From assembly GCF_005222695.1 (NCBI RefSeq), contig NZ_STGG01000021.1:45298-109297 (forward strand): DNA of 64,000 bases, in the 5' to 3' direction. The stretch is from Massilia sp. HP4 (GTDB lineage Bacteria > Pseudomonadota > Gammaproteobacteria > Burkholderiales > Burkholderiaceae_D). The translations under genes were made by a program, and so were the position numbers. Under the pieces are notes generated by a model. The model did not search any database, was not told where the DNA came from, and saw only the letters and a program-made list of their open reading frames with translations. This document shows positions 45,780 through 54,999 of the stretch, piece after piece (position 1 is the first letter of the stretch; each line of letters opens with the position of its first letter).

Positions 45780-46736
45780 ATGGGCTTGTTCTCGTTCGGC
45801 AATAAAAACAAGCAAGAAACTGTCCGCGACAGCGGACACTTCGTCAAGGAAGACGACGCCGCCTATACCGAGCGCGCCCGTTCCAAACGCGCAAGCTCGG
45901 CCGGCGAAGGCCGTCGCACCAGCCGCGGCGACCCGATCCTCCCCGAGAAAAAACGCGCCCGCCGGCGCCTGGTTGGCGCCATCGCGCTGGTGCTGGCGGC
46001 CGTCGTCGCGCTGCCGATGCTGCTCGATTCCGAACCCAAGCCGCTGGCCACCGACATCGCCATCCACATCCCGGACAAGGAAAAGGCCGCCCCGTTGCCG
46101 GTGCCGTCCGAGCAGGTAGCGGCGTCGGCCAGCGTCGACAGCGACGAGGAAATCATCGAGCCGGTGCCGGCGCCGCCTGCCGGCACCCGTGCGGCCGATA
46201 CGACCTCCACCGCGCAGGTCGCCACGCCGCCCGCCAGCGAGCCGCCGCCGATGCGCATGCTCGAGCCGGCCAAGCCGGTCGAACCACCGAAACCCGAACC
46301 GAAGCCCGAGCCGGTCAAGCCGAAGCCCGAGCCGGTCAAGCCCGAGCCGAAGCCCGAGCGCAAGCCCGAGCCCGAGAAAAAGCCCGAACCCGCGAAAAAG
46401 CCGGCCGAGACGCATCCGAAAGCCGAGCAGGTCGCCAAGCCCGCGCCGCGCGAGGATGCTGCGCGCGCCATGGCCATCCTCGAAGGCAAGCCGGCCGAGC
46501 CACAGAAGGCGCAAGGCCCGGCGCCGCGCTTCGTGGTGCAGGTCGCGGCCCTGGGCAGCCAGGAGAAAGCGAACGAACTGCAAGAGCGCCTTCGTGGCGC
46601 CGGCATCGCATCCTTCACCCAGAAGTCGGGCGAGCTGATCCGTGTGCGGATCGGCCCGTTCAGCAAGGAAGAGGCCGAGAAGGTCCGCGCCAAACTGGGC
46701 GGCATCGGCCTGTCGGGCACCATGGTGCCGCTCTGA
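45780..46736 (+). CDS. SPOR-domain protein DedD-like
   Basis: The product has 318 residues. A basic cytoplasmic segment (1-60) precedes one membrane span (about 63-80, ALVLAAVVALPMLL). A periplasmic linker of Lys-Pro-Glu repeats spans about 160-220. The C-terminal SPOR domain (about 240-315, PRFVVQVAALGSQEKANELQ) binds glycan strands lacking stem peptides at the division site. Low-complexity repeats in the DNA at 46280-46420 encode the linker. Confidence 0.9.
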   Translation: MGLFSFGNKNKQETVRDSGHFVKEDDAAYTERARSKRASSAGEGRRTSRGDPILPEKKRARRRLVGAIALVLAAVVALPMLLDSEPKPLATDIAIHIPDKEKAAPLPVPSEQVAASASVDSDEEIIEPVPAPPAGTRAADTTSTAQVATPPASEPPPMRMLEPAKPVEPPKPEPKPEPVKPKPEPVKPEPKPERKPEPEKKPEPAKKPAETHPKAEQVAKPAPREDAARAMAILEGKPAEPQKAQGPAPRFVVQVAALGSQEKANELQERLRGAGIASFTQKSGELIRVRIGPFSKEEAEKVRAKLGGIGLSGTMVPL

Positions 46737-46749
46737 CCGAGCCCCGCGC

Positions 46750-47238
46750 GTGACGATTTTCGACTACCTGGTGCTGTTCGTGCTGATCTGTTCCGTTGTC
46801 ATCAGCACGCTGCGCGGCCTGGTCAAGGAAATCCTGTCGCTGCTGGGCTGGATCGTCGCCTTCGTGGTGGCCAATGCCTATGGCGCGCAACTGGCGCCGC
46901 TGCTGCCGGAAATGATTCCCGGCGACACGGCGCGCCTGATCGTGGCCTTCATCGCGCTGTTCCTGGGCGTGCGAATCTTGATGGGCCTGCTGTCGCTGGC
47001 GATCGGGGCCCTGGTGGAAGCCACCGGCCTGTCGCTCGCGGACCGCGGCCTCGGAGGATTGTTTGGATTGGCACGCGGCATTGTAATCGTGCTGGCCGGC
47101 GTCATATTGTGCGGGATGACGGACATCCCGAAGCAGGCATTCTGGCAAGAGGCGCTGTTGTCGCCGATCGCCGAGACCGGCGCCCGCACCGTCAAGCCTT
47201 TCCTGCCCGCTGCCATGGCGCAGCATGTGAACTTTTGA
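46750..47238 (+). CDS. cvpA: CvpA family membrane protein
   Basis: The product has 162 residues. The GTG at 46750 gives the family start MTIFDYLVLFV; the open frame upstream belongs to dedD in another phase. Four hydrophobic spans are visible. CvpA proteins are linked to colicin V production, envelope and bile-salt tolerance, and lie before purF in many proteobacteria. There are 13 bases between the dedD stop and this start. Confidence 0.9.
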   Translation: MTIFDYLVLFVLICSVVISTLRGLVKEILSLLGWIVAFVVANAYGAQLAPLLPEMIPGDTARLIVAFIALFLGVRILMGLLSLAIGALVEATGLSLADRGLGGLFGLARGIVIVLAGVILCGMTDIPKQAFWQEALLSPIAETGARTVKPFLPAAMAQHVNF

Positions 47239-47307
47239 CGATCGATCTTCACGTCAAATCGTAAGAACTTTTTTGTAATCAAGCACTCAAGCTTTTAGGA
47301 GCACACC

Positions 47308-48831
47308 ATGTGTGGCATCGTCGGCGTCGTCTCTCACTCTCCCGTCAACCAGCTTCTGTATGACGCACTGCTGCTGCTGCAGCACCGCGGCCAGGATGCG
47401 GCGGGCATTGCGACCAATCACAGCAGCATGTTCTCGATGTTCAAGGCCAATGGCCTGGTCCGGGACGTGTTCCGCACCCGTAATATGCGTTCGCTCCAGG
47501 GCAATACCGGCATCGGCCACTGCCGCTACCCGACTGCCGGTTCGTCGAGCGAAGAAGAGGCGCAGCCGTTCTACGTCAATGCCCCGTTCGGCATCACCCT
47601 GGCCCACAACGGCAACCTGACCAACCAGGCCGTGCTGAAGGATGAGCTGTTCCGCAACGACCGCCGCCACATCAACACCGATTCCGACTCCGAAGTGCTG
47701 CTCAATGTGCTGGCCCACGAAATCCAGGAAGCAGCCGACGGCTATTCGCTCAATGCCGACGCCGTGTTCAAGGCGGTCGCCGCCGTGCACCGCCGCGTGC
47801 GTGGCGCCTACGCCGTCGTGTCGCAGATCGCCGGCCACGGCATGCTGGCCTTCCGCGACCCGTTCGGCATCCGTCCGCTGTGCCTGGGCATCAACGAGAC
47901 CGAGCAGGGCAATGAATACCTGGTGGCCAGCGAATCGGTCGCCCTCGAAGGCCTGGGCTTTCGCTTCGTGCGCGATATCGCGCCGGGCGAGGCGGTCTTC
48001 ATCGATGAAAACAACCAGCTGCACGAGCGCCAGTGCGCCGAGAACCCGTCGCTCAATCCGTGCGCCTTCGAATTCGTCTACCTGGCCCGTCCCGATTCCG
48101 TGATCGACGGCGCCTCGGTCTACGCCACCCGCCTGCGCATGGGCGAGTACCTGGCGGACAAGGTCAGCAAGGAAATCCCGGTCGACGAGATCGACGTCGT
48201 GATGCCGATCCCCGACTCTTCGCGCCCGGCCGCGATCCAGCTGGCACTGAAACTGGGCGTCGAATACCGCGAAGGCTTCATCAAGAACCGCTACATCGGC
48301 CGTACCTTCATCATGCCCGGCCAGGGCATGCGCAAGAAATCGGTGCGCCAGAAGCTGAACGCGATCAGCTCCGAGTTCAAGGACAAGAACGTGCTGCTGG
48401 TCGACGATTCGATCGTGCGCGGCACCACCAGCCGCGAGATCGTGCAGATGGCGCGCGAGGCCGGCGCGCGCAAGGTGTTCTTCGCCTCGGCCGCGCCGCC
48501 GGTGCTGTACCCGAACGTGTACGGCATCGACATGCCGACCCGCGACGAACTGATCGCCCACGGCCGCACGACCGAGGAAGTGTGCCGCGAGATCACCGCC
48601 GACCGCGTGGTGTACCAGGACGTCGACGCGCTCAAGCGCGCGATCTCGGACGTCAATCCCGAGCTGAAGAACTTCGAGGCCTCGTGCTTCGATGGCGTGT
48701 ACGTCACCGGCGACGTGACCCCGGAATACCTGGATCGCCAGGAATCGGCACGCCACAACCCGTCGGGCAAGGACGTCGAGGACAAGGTGCGCACCCAGCT
48801 CAACCTGAACCCGCCGGTGGCCGCCGAGTAA
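47308..48831 (+). CDS. purF: Amidophosphoribosyltransferase
   Basis: The product has 507 residues. The start MCGIVGVV leaves Cys2 as the glutaminase nucleophile after removal of methionine; the glutamine pocket is in GNLTN. The phosphoribosyltransferase domain has [17 protein letters not shown]. It makes phosphoribosylamine, the first step of purine synthesis. TTTAGGAG precedes the ATG. Confidence 0.97.
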   Translation: MCGIVGVVSHSPVNQLLYDALLLLQHRGQDAAGIATNHSSMFSMFKANGLVRDVFRTRNMRSLQGNTGIGHCRYPTAGSSSEEEAQPFYVNAPFGITLAHNGNLTNQAVLKDELFRNDRRHINTDSDSEVLLNVLAHEIQEAADGYSLNADAVFKAVAAVHRRVRGAYAVVSQIAGHGMLAFRDPFGIRPLCLGINETEQGNEYLVASESVALEGLGFRFVRDIAPGEAVFIDENNQLHERQCAENPSLNPCAFEFVYLARPDSVIDGASVYATRLRMGEYLADKVSKEIPVDEIDVVMPIPDSSRPAAIQLALKLGVEYREGFIKNRYIGRTFIMPGQGMRKKSVRQKLNAISSEFKDKNVLLVDDSIVRGTTSREIVQMAREAGARKVFFASAAPPVLYPNVYGIDMPTRDELIAHGRTTEEVCREITADRVVYQDVDALKRAISDVNPELKNFEASCFDGVYVTGDVTPEYLDRQESARHNPSGKDVEDKVRTQLNLNPPVAAE

Positions 48832-48834
48832 GCC

Positions 48835-50076
48835 ATGTCGGATAAAAAGAGCTACGGCTTCACCACCACCATCCTGCACAACGATCGCCGCAAGACGATC
48901 GAGCAGGGTTCGCTGCACAAGCCGGTGCATACCTCGGTCGCCTTCGGTTACGCCGACGCACGCCAGCTGGCGTCGGTATTCCAGGGCAAGGAACCGGGCT
49001 TTCGCTACGGCCGCCAGGGCAATCCGACGGTGTCGGCGCTGGAAGACAAGATCAGCAAGATGGAAGACGGCGTCGCCACCCTGTGCTTCGGCACCGGCAT
49101 GGCGGCGATCGGCGCGCTGTTCCAGGCGCTCTTGAGGGCCGGCGACCAGATCGTCTCGTCGAGCTTCCTGTTCGGGAACACCAACAGCCTGTGGCAGACA
49201 GTAGCGGTCCAGGGCGTCGACGTCGCCTTTGTCGACGCCACCGACGTGGCCCAGGTCGAGGCCGCCATCACCGACAGCACGCGCATGGTATTCGTCGAGA
49301 CCATCGCCAATCCGCGCACGCAAGTGGCAGACCTGGCGCGCATCGGCGAGCTGTGCCGCGCGCGCGGCATCCTGTACGTGGTCGACAACACGATGACCAC
49401 GCCCTGGCTGTTCCGTCCCAGGGATGTGCATGCCGGCCTGGTGGTCAATTCGCTGACCAAGTCGATCGGCGGCCACGGCATTGCGCTGGGCGGCGCGCTG
49501 ACCGATACCGGCCGGTTCGATTGGTCTGCTTATCCGAACATCGCCCAGAACTTCCGCAAGCAGGCGAGCGCCGCGCAAGGCATGGCCCAGTTGCGGGCCA
49601 AGGCGCTGCGCGACTTCGGCGCCGCGCTGGGGCCGGAAGCGGCGCACCACATCGCGGTCGGCGCCGAGACGCTGGCGCTGCGCATGGAGCGTACCTGCGC
49701 CAATGCGCTGGCCCTGGCGACGATGCTGGAAGCCGACGATCGCGTGTCGGCCGTGCATTACCCGGGCCTGGCTTCGCATCCGCAGAACGGCATCGTCAAG
49801 GACCTGTTCCGCTCGGGCGGCTCGCTGCTGAGCTTCGAGTTGAGGGAAGACATCGACCCGTTCGATTACCTGAACCGCCTGAAGTTGGCGATCCCGGCTT
49901 CGAATCTCGGCGACAACCGCACGCTCGTGATCCCGGTCGCGCACACGATCTTCTTCGAGATGGGCGCCGAGCGGCGCGCCAGCATGGGTATCGCGGAAGG
50001 CCTGATCCGGGTGTCGGTCGGCATCGAGGATACCGACGACCTGGTCGGCGACTTCCGCCAGGCGCTGGATGTGTAA
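48835..50076 (+). CDS. Cystathionine gamma-synthase/MetZ-family PLP enzyme
   Basis: The product has 413 residues. The cofactor lysine is Lys209 in NSLTKSIGGHG, and other family blocks are RYGRQGNPTV, CFGTGMAAIGA and RVSVGIEDTDDLV. It uses activated homoserine with sulfide or cysteine. The place directly after purF (3-base gap) is the same as that of metZ, O-succinylhomoserine sulfhydrylase, in Pseudomonas. The substrate cannot be decided from motifs alone. Confidence 0.9.
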   Translation: MSDKKSYGFTTTILHNDRRKTIEQGSLHKPVHTSVAFGYADARQLASVFQGKEPGFRYGRQGNPTVSALEDKISKMEDGVATLCFGTGMAAIGALFQALLRAGDQIVSSSFLFGNTNSLWQTVAVQGVDVAFVDATDVAQVEAAITDSTRMVFVETIANPRTQVADLARIGELCRARGILYVVDNTMTTPWLFRPRDVHAGLVVNSLTKSIGGHGIALGGALTDTGRFDWSAYPNIAQNFRKQASAAQGMAQLRAKALRDFGAALGPEAAHHIAVGAETLALRMERTCANALALATMLEADDRVSAVHYPGLASHPQNGIVKDLFRSGGSLLSFELREDIDPFDYLNRLKLAIPASNLGDNRTLVIPVAHTIFFEMGAERRASMGIAEGLIRVSVGIEDTDDLVGDFRQALDV

Positions 50077-50099
50077 GGTAGCGTAAAATCGTTCGACGG

Positions 50100-50118
50100 G
50101 GCCGGTGCAATGCCGGCC
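50100..50118 (+). terminator. Hairpin after the purF operon
   Basis: GGCCGG (50100-50105) pairs with CCGGCC (50113-50118), followed by a loose T-rich stretch (TTGTCATATTT). It is a probable weak intrinsic terminator. Confidence 0.5.
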
Positions 50119-50195
50119 TTGTCATATTTGCGGTTGAGCCCAGCCGTAAAACACGGCTATCATGGACTTTTACCAGCCAGCCTTGCCAAGTGCCC

Positions 50196-50912
50196 ATGAA
50201 ACGATTCCTGTCCTGCCTCTCCCTCTCGCTTGCCGTTGCGGCCAGCGGCGCCGCCTTTGCCGGCGAACTCGAGGATGCCAACGCCCTGTTCGAGAAAAAA
50301 GACTACGCGGGTGCGCTCAAGATCTATACCAAGCTGGCCAATGCCGGCAATCCGCATGCCCAGCAGCAACTGGGCCAGATGTACTGGTATGGCGAGGCCG
50401 GCGCGGTCGACGAAGCCAAGGCGAAAGGATTGTTCGAGCAGGCAGCCGCCAAGGGCAACAAGGTGGCCGCCGACTCGCTCGTGATCATGCAGCAGCGCGT
50501 GGAGCGCCGCGCCGAGATCGATTACTGGATCAAGGGCTACGACGGCGCCGACCTGCAGTCGGGCGAATACCGCTGCCCGTCGCCGCGCATTCCCGCGGTG
50601 TCGAAGCTGAACGACGAGATCGAACGCGTGAACAAGCTGGTGACCAACTGGCAGGATTGCTACAACAAGATGGTGACCAACCTGAACGCGCAGTCGCCGC
50701 TGACTAAGCGCATCCCGCCCGATATCGCCAAGCTTATGAACAAGCAGGAAACGGAAGCCTCGACTGCCTATCTGGAGCAGGTGCGGCAGAATATCGCCGA
50801 AGGCGCGAAAGTCAATTCGAAGATGATATTGGCCGATTTCGCCGCATGGCGCAGCGCGACCGAAGCCTTCGTGGACCAGCATAATTCGGTGGTCAACAAG
50901 GCGAAGAACTAG
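50196..50912 (+). CDS. Secreted Sel1/TPR-like protein
   Basis: The product has 238 residues from ATG 50196 (a GTG two codons earlier is possible). A signal peptide (about 1-22) ends in SGAAFA. One Sel1-type repeat unit follows (ANAGNPHAQQQLGQMYWYGEA, continued by AKGLFEQAAAKGN). The C-terminal half is helical with two cysteines (CPSPR and WQDCYNK) and no recognised domain. It is likely periplasmic. Function is unknown. It is convergent with lexA. Confidence 0.75.
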   Translation: MKRFLSCLSLSLAVAASGAAFAGELEDANALFEKKDYAGALKIYTKLANAGNPHAQQQLGQMYWYGEAGAVDEAKAKGLFEQAAAKGNKVAADSLVIMQQRVERRAEIDYWIKGYDGADLQSGEYRCPSPRIPAVSKLNDEIERVNKLVTNWQDCYNKMVTNLNAQSPLTKRIPPDIAKLMNKQETEASTAYLEQVRQNIAEGAKVNSKMILADFAAWRSATEAFVDQHNSVVNKAKN

Positions 50913-50926
50913 CTAGGGCAGGGAAA

Positions 50927-50946
50927 CGCCGGCTCGCGAGCCGGCG
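50927..50946. terminator. 20-bp perfect palindrome between convergent genes
   Basis: CGCCGGCTCGCGAGCCGGCG is fully self-complementary and lies 14 bases from the stop of the Sel1-like gene and 15 from the stop of lexA. Its place suggests a shared bidirectional transcription end, though no T-run follows. Confidence 0.5.
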
Positions 50947-50961
50947 CAATGAAGCAGATAC

Positions 50962-51591
50962 TTAGTTCCAGCTACGCATCAGGCCAACCGCCAGGCCCTC
51001 GAGCGCGAATTCTTCGTCGGGCGTGACCTGGATGACCTTGAAGTCCGGGTTCTCGGGCAGCAGCTCGACCAGGTCGCCGGTCTTGCGGTAGCGCTTGACG
51101 GTGACTTCTTCGCCCAGGCGGGCGACGACGATCTGGCCGTTCTTGGCGCTGTCGATCTTCTTGACCGCCAAGAAGTCGCCATCCATGATCCCGGCGTCGC
51201 GCATCGACCAGCCTTTTACCTTGAGCAAAAAGTCGGGCCGGGCCGCGAACATCGCGGTGTCGACGTTATAGGTCGCCTCGACGTGTTCCTGGGCCAAGAT
51301 TGGATTGCCGGCGGCGACGCGGCCGACCAGCGGCAGCGACATCAGCGATGGCGGCGGCATCGGGGTCTGCTCGACGCTGGCGCCGACCAGGCGGATGCCG
51401 CGCGAGGTGCCCGGCGAGATCTCGATCGCGCCCTTGCGCGCCAGCGCTTGCAGGTGTTCTTCGGCCGCATTGGCCGAGCGAAAGCCCAGTTCGGCCGCGA
51501 TTTCAGCCCGGGTCGGAGGAAAACCCGTGTTCTCGATCGCTTCCTTGATCAGGTTAAGGATCTGTTCTTGCCGTGCAGTGAGCTTGAGCAT
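50962..51591 (-). CDS. lexA: SOS repressor LexA
   Basis: The product has 209 residues from ATG 51591; the longer open frame is non-coding leader. The winged helix-turn-helix is in residues 1-70 ([28 protein letters not shown]). The self-cleavage site Ala-Gly is in GRVAAGNPI. The catalytic serine lies in [10 protein letters not shown] and the lysine in [18 protein letters not shown]. It represses DNA damage genes and cleaves itself on RecA filaments. A LexA box lies 34 bases upstream of the start, so it is autoregulated. Confidence 0.97.
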   Translation of the reverse strand: MLKLTARQEQILNLIKEAIENTGFPPTRAEIAAELGFRSANAAEEHLQALARKGAIEISPGTSRGIRLVGASVEQTPMPPPSLMSLPLVGRVAAGNPILAQEHVEATYNVDTAMFAARPDFLLKVKGWSMRDAGIMDGDFLAVKKIDSAKNGQIVVARLGEEVTVKRYRKTGDLVELLPENPDFKVIQVTPDEEFALEGLAVGLMRSWN

Positions 51592-51624
51592 AAATATCTT
51601 ACGGAAACGGGTTGTATAGGTAGA

Positions 51625-51640
51625 CTGTATTTTTGTACAG
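51625..51640 (-). promoter_or_regulatory. LexA (SOS) box upstream of lexA
   Basis: The plus strand reads CTGTATTTTTGTACAG, an exact CTGT-N8-ACAG with an AT-rich centre. A possible lexA promoter on the minus strand (TTGCGT, 17 bp, AAAAAT) would have its -10 inside this box. Confidence 0.9.
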
Positions 51641-51768
51641 TATTCTGCTATACGCAAGGGATAAACACGAAAAAGCGTAAAAAAACCCGCATAGCACGCA
51701 AAACGCGCTGTTTGCAAGTGTAATTGTCGAGTGAGCCCGCGATGCAAGCGCGGGTCTTGACAGCCAGG

Positions 51769-51797
51769 TTCCCATTTCGTCCATTTCACGCTATACT
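51769..51797 (+). promoter_or_regulatory. rpsF operon promoter
   Basis: TTCCCA (51769-51774) and TATACT (51792-51797, five of six bases) are 17 bp apart. Transcription would start about 70 bases before the rpsF ATG, leaving room for a structured leader. A better -35 match, TTGACA at 51757, is too far from the -10 box. Confidence 0.55.
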
Positions 51798-51813
51798 AGC
51801 TGGCTGTTCCCTT

Positions 51814-51841
51814 CCCACACTCGTCTTGACGCCGAGGTGGG
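51814..51841 (+). promoter_or_regulatory. Structured rpsF leader, candidate S6:S18 autoregulatory element
   Basis: CCCAC and CTCG (51814-51823, one bulged A at 51819) pair with CGAG and GTGGG (51833-51841) around the loop TCTTGACGC. A CATTTTT tail follows. The S6:S18 pair is known to bind a stem-loop in the rpsF leader of many bacteria. Identity with that motif is inferred from place and shape. Confidence 0.45.
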
Positions 51842-51873
51842 CATTTTTGTAAAACGTCCTCAAGGAGTAATGC

Positions 51874-52272
51874 ATGCGTCATTATGAAATCGTTTTTATC
51901 GTCCATCCGGACCAGAGCGAGCAAGTCCCGGCGATGATCGAACGTTACAAGACCACGGTGACCAGCCGCGGCGGTAACATTCATCGCGTCGAAGACTGGG
52001 GCCGCCGCCAGATGGCTTACCAGATCCAGAAGCTGCCAAAAGCACACTACATCTGCCTGAACATCGAATGCGACAACGAGACCCTGGTCGAGCTGGAAAC
52101 CGCATTCAAGTTCAATGATGCCGTCCTGCGTCATCTGACCGTCAAGATGAAGAAAGCAGAAACCGCACCGTCGCCGATGATGAAATCGGTGCAGCGCGAA
52201 GACGCAGCCAAGAGCCACCGCGCAGAAGCAGCCGCTCCTGCAGCAGCAGCTCCAGCCGCTGCCGCTGCCTGA
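51874..52272 (+). CDS. rpsF: 30S ribosomal protein S6
   Basis: The product has 132 residues with the S6 core [19 protein letters not shown] and [13 protein letters not shown]. The C-terminal tail is a Glu/Ala/Pro-rich extension (from about 100), longer than in short S6 versions. CAAGGAG precedes the ATG. It opens the rpsF-priB-rpsR-rplI operon. Confidence 0.97.
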   Translation: MRHYEIVFIVHPDQSEQVPAMIERYKTTVTSRGGNIHRVEDWGRRQMAYQIQKLPKAHYICLNIECDNETLVELETAFKFNDAVLRHLTVKMKKAETAPSPMMKSVQREDAAKSHRAEAAAPAAAAPAAAAA

Positions 52273-52315
52273 GTTTTTCCCCAGGAATTCGTAGTAGCCG
52301 TAGCAGTAGAACCGG

Positions 52316-52606
52316 GTGAACCAGCTCCAGCTCGTGGCGACCATCGCCGAGCGTGATGTACTGCGCTACACCCCGGCCGGCGTGCCGATCGTTTCAGCCA
52401 TCCTGATGCACAGTTCGCATCAGCGAGAGGCCGGGATCGATCGCCTGGTCGAGTTCGAAGTCCCCGCGTTCGCCGCGGGCGAGATTTCGGGCAGGTTCGG
52501 AAGCGCCGAACTCGGCGCCAGCTACCGCTTCGATGGATTCCTTGCACGGAAAAACCGCAACAGCAAAGCCCTGGTGTTTCACATCATTGATTTCAGTGCC
52601 GCCTAG
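52316..52606 (+). CDS. priB: Primosomal replication protein N (PriB)
   Basis: The product has 96 residues from a GTG start (MNQLQLVATIAERD). It is a single OB-fold protein derived from SSB; blocks are RYTPAGVPIVSAIL and FDGFLARKNRNSKALVFHI. It helps PriA restart stalled replication forks. Its place between rpsF and rpsR is the conserved one. The ribosome-binding site is weak, suggesting coupling to rpsF. Confidence 0.93.
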   Translation: MNQLQLVATIAERDVLRYTPAGVPIVSAILMHSSHQREAGIDRLVEFEVPAFAAGEISGRFGSAELGASYRFDGFLARKNRNSKALVFHIIDFSAA

Positions 52607-52636
52607 TTCGGCAATTTAGATATACAGGAGCCTCAC

Positions 52637-52927
52637 ATGGCATTCGGTAAAAAGTTCGACAAAAACAAAGCTAAAGAAAAACTCAAGCGTAAGCAGCAGA
52701 ACCCGCTGTTCAAGCGCAAGAAGTTCTGCCGCTTCACCGCCGCTGGCGTTGAGCAAGTGGATTACAAAGACGTTGATACCCTGAAGGACTTCGTCCAGGA
52801 AAACGGCAAGATCATGCCAGCACGTCTGACCGGCACCAAGGCGCACTACCAGCGTCAGGTCGACACCGCCATCAAGCGCGCCCGCTACCTGGCGCTGCTG
52901 CCGTACACCGACCTGCACCACGGTTAA
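52637..52927 (+). CDS. rpsR: 30S ribosomal protein S18
   Basis: The product has 96 residues. A Lys-rich N-terminal extension precedes the core [18 protein letters not shown] and [22 protein letters not shown]. It binds next to S6 on 16S rRNA. CAGGAG precedes the ATG. Confidence 0.97.
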   Translation: MAFGKKFDKNKAKEKLKRKQQNPLFKRKKFCRFTAAGVEQVDYKDVDTLKDFVQENGKIMPARLTGTKAHYQRQVDTAIKRARYLALLPYTDLHHG

Positions 52928-52958
52928 TCGGTTACGTCAGCTATCCTGGAGATAAAAC

Positions 52959-53411
52959 ATGCAAATCATTCTGTTGGAAAAAGTCATCAACGTCGGCAAC
53001 CTGGGCGACGTCGTCAAAGTCAAGGACGGTTACGCACGTAACTTCCTGATCCCACAAAAGATGGCCCGCCGCGCTACCGCCGGCGCCGTCGCCGAGTTCG
53101 AAGCCAAGCGCGCCGAACTGGAAAAAGCAGCTGCCGAGAAACTGGCAGCAGCCCAAGCCCAAGGCGACAAGCTGAGCGGCCTGACCGTCACCATCGGCCA
53201 GAAGGCCGGCGTCGACGGCCGCCTGTTCGGTTCGGTCACCAACGCGGACATCGCTGAAGCGCTGACCAAGCAGGGCTTCCCAGTCGAGAAGGCTGCTGTT
53301 CGCCTGCCGACCGGCCCGCTGAAAACCACCGGCGAGTTCCCGGTTGCAGTCGCCCTGCACACCGACGTGGTGTCGGAAATCACCATCGCTGTCGTGGGCG
53401 AAGCTGCCTAA
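52959..53411 (+). CDS. rplI: 50S ribosomal protein L9
   Basis: The product has 150 residues with the N-terminal domain [20 protein letters not shown], the long connecting helix and a C-terminal domain ([20 protein letters not shown]). TGGAGATA precedes the ATG. A strong intrinsic terminator follows. Confidence 0.97.
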   Translation: MQIILLEKVINVGNLGDVVKVKDGYARNFLIPQKMARRATAGAVAEFEAKRAELEKAAAEKLAAAQAQGDKLSGLTVTIGQKAGVDGRLFGSVTNADIAEALTKQGFPVEKAAVRLPTGPLKTTGEFPVAVALHTDVVSEITIAVVGEAA

Positions 53412-53443
53412 GCGAATGCTGAACTGAAGTAAAAGCTGTACAC

Positions 53444-53471
53444 AAAAAAGCCGGGTTCTCCCGGCTTTTTT
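53444..53471 (+). terminator. Rho-independent terminator of the rpsF operon
   Basis: AAAAAAGCCGGG (53444-53455) pairs perfectly with CCCGGCTTTTTT (53460-53471) around a 4-base loop, ending in the T-run. Confidence 0.95.
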
Positions 53472-53520
53472 GCTTTTGAAACTCACCAATTATGACAGCC
53501 GTGTGACAGGAGAAGGTATA

Positions 53521-54918
53521 ATGCCGCCCATGAACGCAGCACCCTCAGACCCGCAGATCGAAGCCCTGCGCATCCCCCCGCACTCCATCGAAGCAGAACA
53601 GTCCGTCATCGGTGGCCTGCTGCGCGACAATGCCGCCTGGGACCGCATTGCCGACTTCATGCATGCGGAAGACTTCTACCGTTACGATCACCGCATCATC
53701 TTCGAACAGATGGTCCGCCTGATCAATGCCGGCAAGCCGGCCGACGTGATCACGGTCTATGAAGCCTGCAACCAGCTCGGCAAGGCCGACGACGTGGGTG
53801 GCCTGCAATACCTGAACGCGATGGCGCAGAACACGCCGTCGGCCGCCAATATCCGCCGCTACGCCGAGATCGTGCGCGACCGCGGCATCCTGCGCCAGCT
53901 GATCACCGTTGCCGACGAAATCTCGGGCAATGCTTTCAATCCGCAAGGCAAGGAAGTCAAACAGATGCTGGACGAGGCGGAGTCGCAGATCTTCGCCATC
54001 GCCGAGCAGGGCGCCCGTGGCGCCCAGGGCTGGCTGGCGGTGCAGCCGCTGCTGACGCAAGTGGTCGAGCGCATCGACGAACTGTACTCGCGCGAAAACC
54101 AGGGCGAGATCACCGGTGTACCGACCGGCTTCATCGACCTCGACCGCATGACCTCCGGCCTGCAGCCGGGCGACCTGGTGATCGTCGCCGGCCGTCCGTC
54201 GATGGGCAAGACCGCGTTCTCGGTCAATATCGGCGAAAACGTCGCGATCGAGGCCGGCTTGCCGGTCGCCGTGTTCTCGATGGAGATGGGCGGCACCCAG
54301 CTGGCCATGCGTATGCTCGGCTCGGTCGGCCAGCTCGACCAGCACCGCCTGCGTACCGGCCGCCTGAACGACGAGGACTGGCCGCGCCTGACGCACGCCA
54401 TCCAGAAGATGAACGACGCCCAGCTGTATATCGACGAGACGCCGGCATTGAACCCGATCGAGATGCGCGCACGGGCACGACGCCTGGCGCGCCAGTGCGG
54501 CAAGCTCGGGCTCATCATCGTCGACTACCTGCAGCTGATGCAGGGTTCCAAGCCGGGCGACAACCGCGCCTCTGAAATCTCGGAGATCTCGCGTTCGCTG
54601 AAAGGTTTGGCGAAAGAGCTGCAGTGCCCCGTGATCGCGCTGTCGCAGCTGAACCGCTCGCTGGAACAACGCCCCAATAAACGTCCCGTGATGTCCGACT
54701 TGCGCGAATCCGGCGCTATCGAACAGGATGCCGACGTGATCATCTTCCTGTATCGCGACGAAGTCTATAACCCGGATTCGCCCGACAAGGGCACTGCCGA
54801 GATCATTATCGGCAAGCAGCGTAACGGTCCGATTGGGGCGATTCGTCTCACCTGGATCGGCCAATACACCAAGTTTGGCAACTACAGCGGTAACCTCGCC
54901 GTCTATCAGGGCGACTAA
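53521..54918 (+). CDS. dnaB: Replicative DNA helicase DnaB
   Basis: The product has 465 residues from ATG 53521, which has AGGAGAAGG upstream; an in-frame ATG lies 3 codons later. The N-terminal primase-binding domain starts near residue 20 (PHSIEAEQSVIGGLL). The RecA-like motor has Walker A AGRPSMGKTAF near residue 223, Walker B LGLIIVDYLQLM near 335 and the arginine finger region further on. It unwinds DNA at the replication fork. A perfect 14-bp hairpin lies 20 bp after its stop. Confidence 0.97.
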   Translation: MPPMNAAPSDPQIEALRIPPHSIEAEQSVIGGLLRDNAAWDRIADFMHAEDFYRYDHRIIFEQMVRLINAGKPADVITVYEACNQLGKADDVGGLQYLNAMAQNTPSAANIRRYAEIVRDRGILRQLITVADEISGNAFNPQGKEVKQMLDEAESQIFAIAEQGARGAQGWLAVQPLLTQVVERIDELYSRENQGEITGVPTGFIDLDRMTSGLQPGDLVIVAGRPSMGKTAFSVNIGENVAIEAGLPVAVFSMEMGGTQLAMRMLGSVGQLDQHRLRTGRLNDEDWPRLTHAIQKMNDAQLYIDETPALNPIEMRARARRLARQCGKLGLIIVDYLQLMQGSKPGDNRASEISEISRSLKGLAKELQCPVIALSQLNRSLEQRPNKRPVMSDLRESGAIEQDADVIIFLYRDEVYNPDSPDKGTAEIIIGKQRNGPIGAIRLTWIGQYTKFGNYSGNLAVYQGD

Positions 54919-54938
54919 AAATATAAATCGCCGATATC

Positions 54939-54970
54939 ACATGCTGCTGTCCTGAAGGACAGCAGCATGT
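54939..54970 (+). other. Perfect 14-bp stem-loop between dnaB and the phosphate genes
   Basis: ACATGCTGCTGTCC (54939-54952) pairs perfectly with GGACAGCAGCATGT (54957-54970) around TGAA. No T-run follows, so it is not a classical terminator. It ends 29 bases before the next start codon. Confidence 0.6.
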
Positions 54971-54999
54971 CCCCCGAGAGAACTCCACGGAGAAAAACA

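Noticed and set aside
46280..46420. Short tandem repeats that could suggest a CRISPR or satellite
   Set aside because: They encode the Lys-Pro-Glu linker of the SPOR protein; no spacers and no regular unit length.
51757..51797. TTGACA at 51757 as the -35 box of rpsF
   Set aside because: The distance to TATACT is 29 bases, far beyond the usable range; TTCCCA at 17 bp was taken instead.
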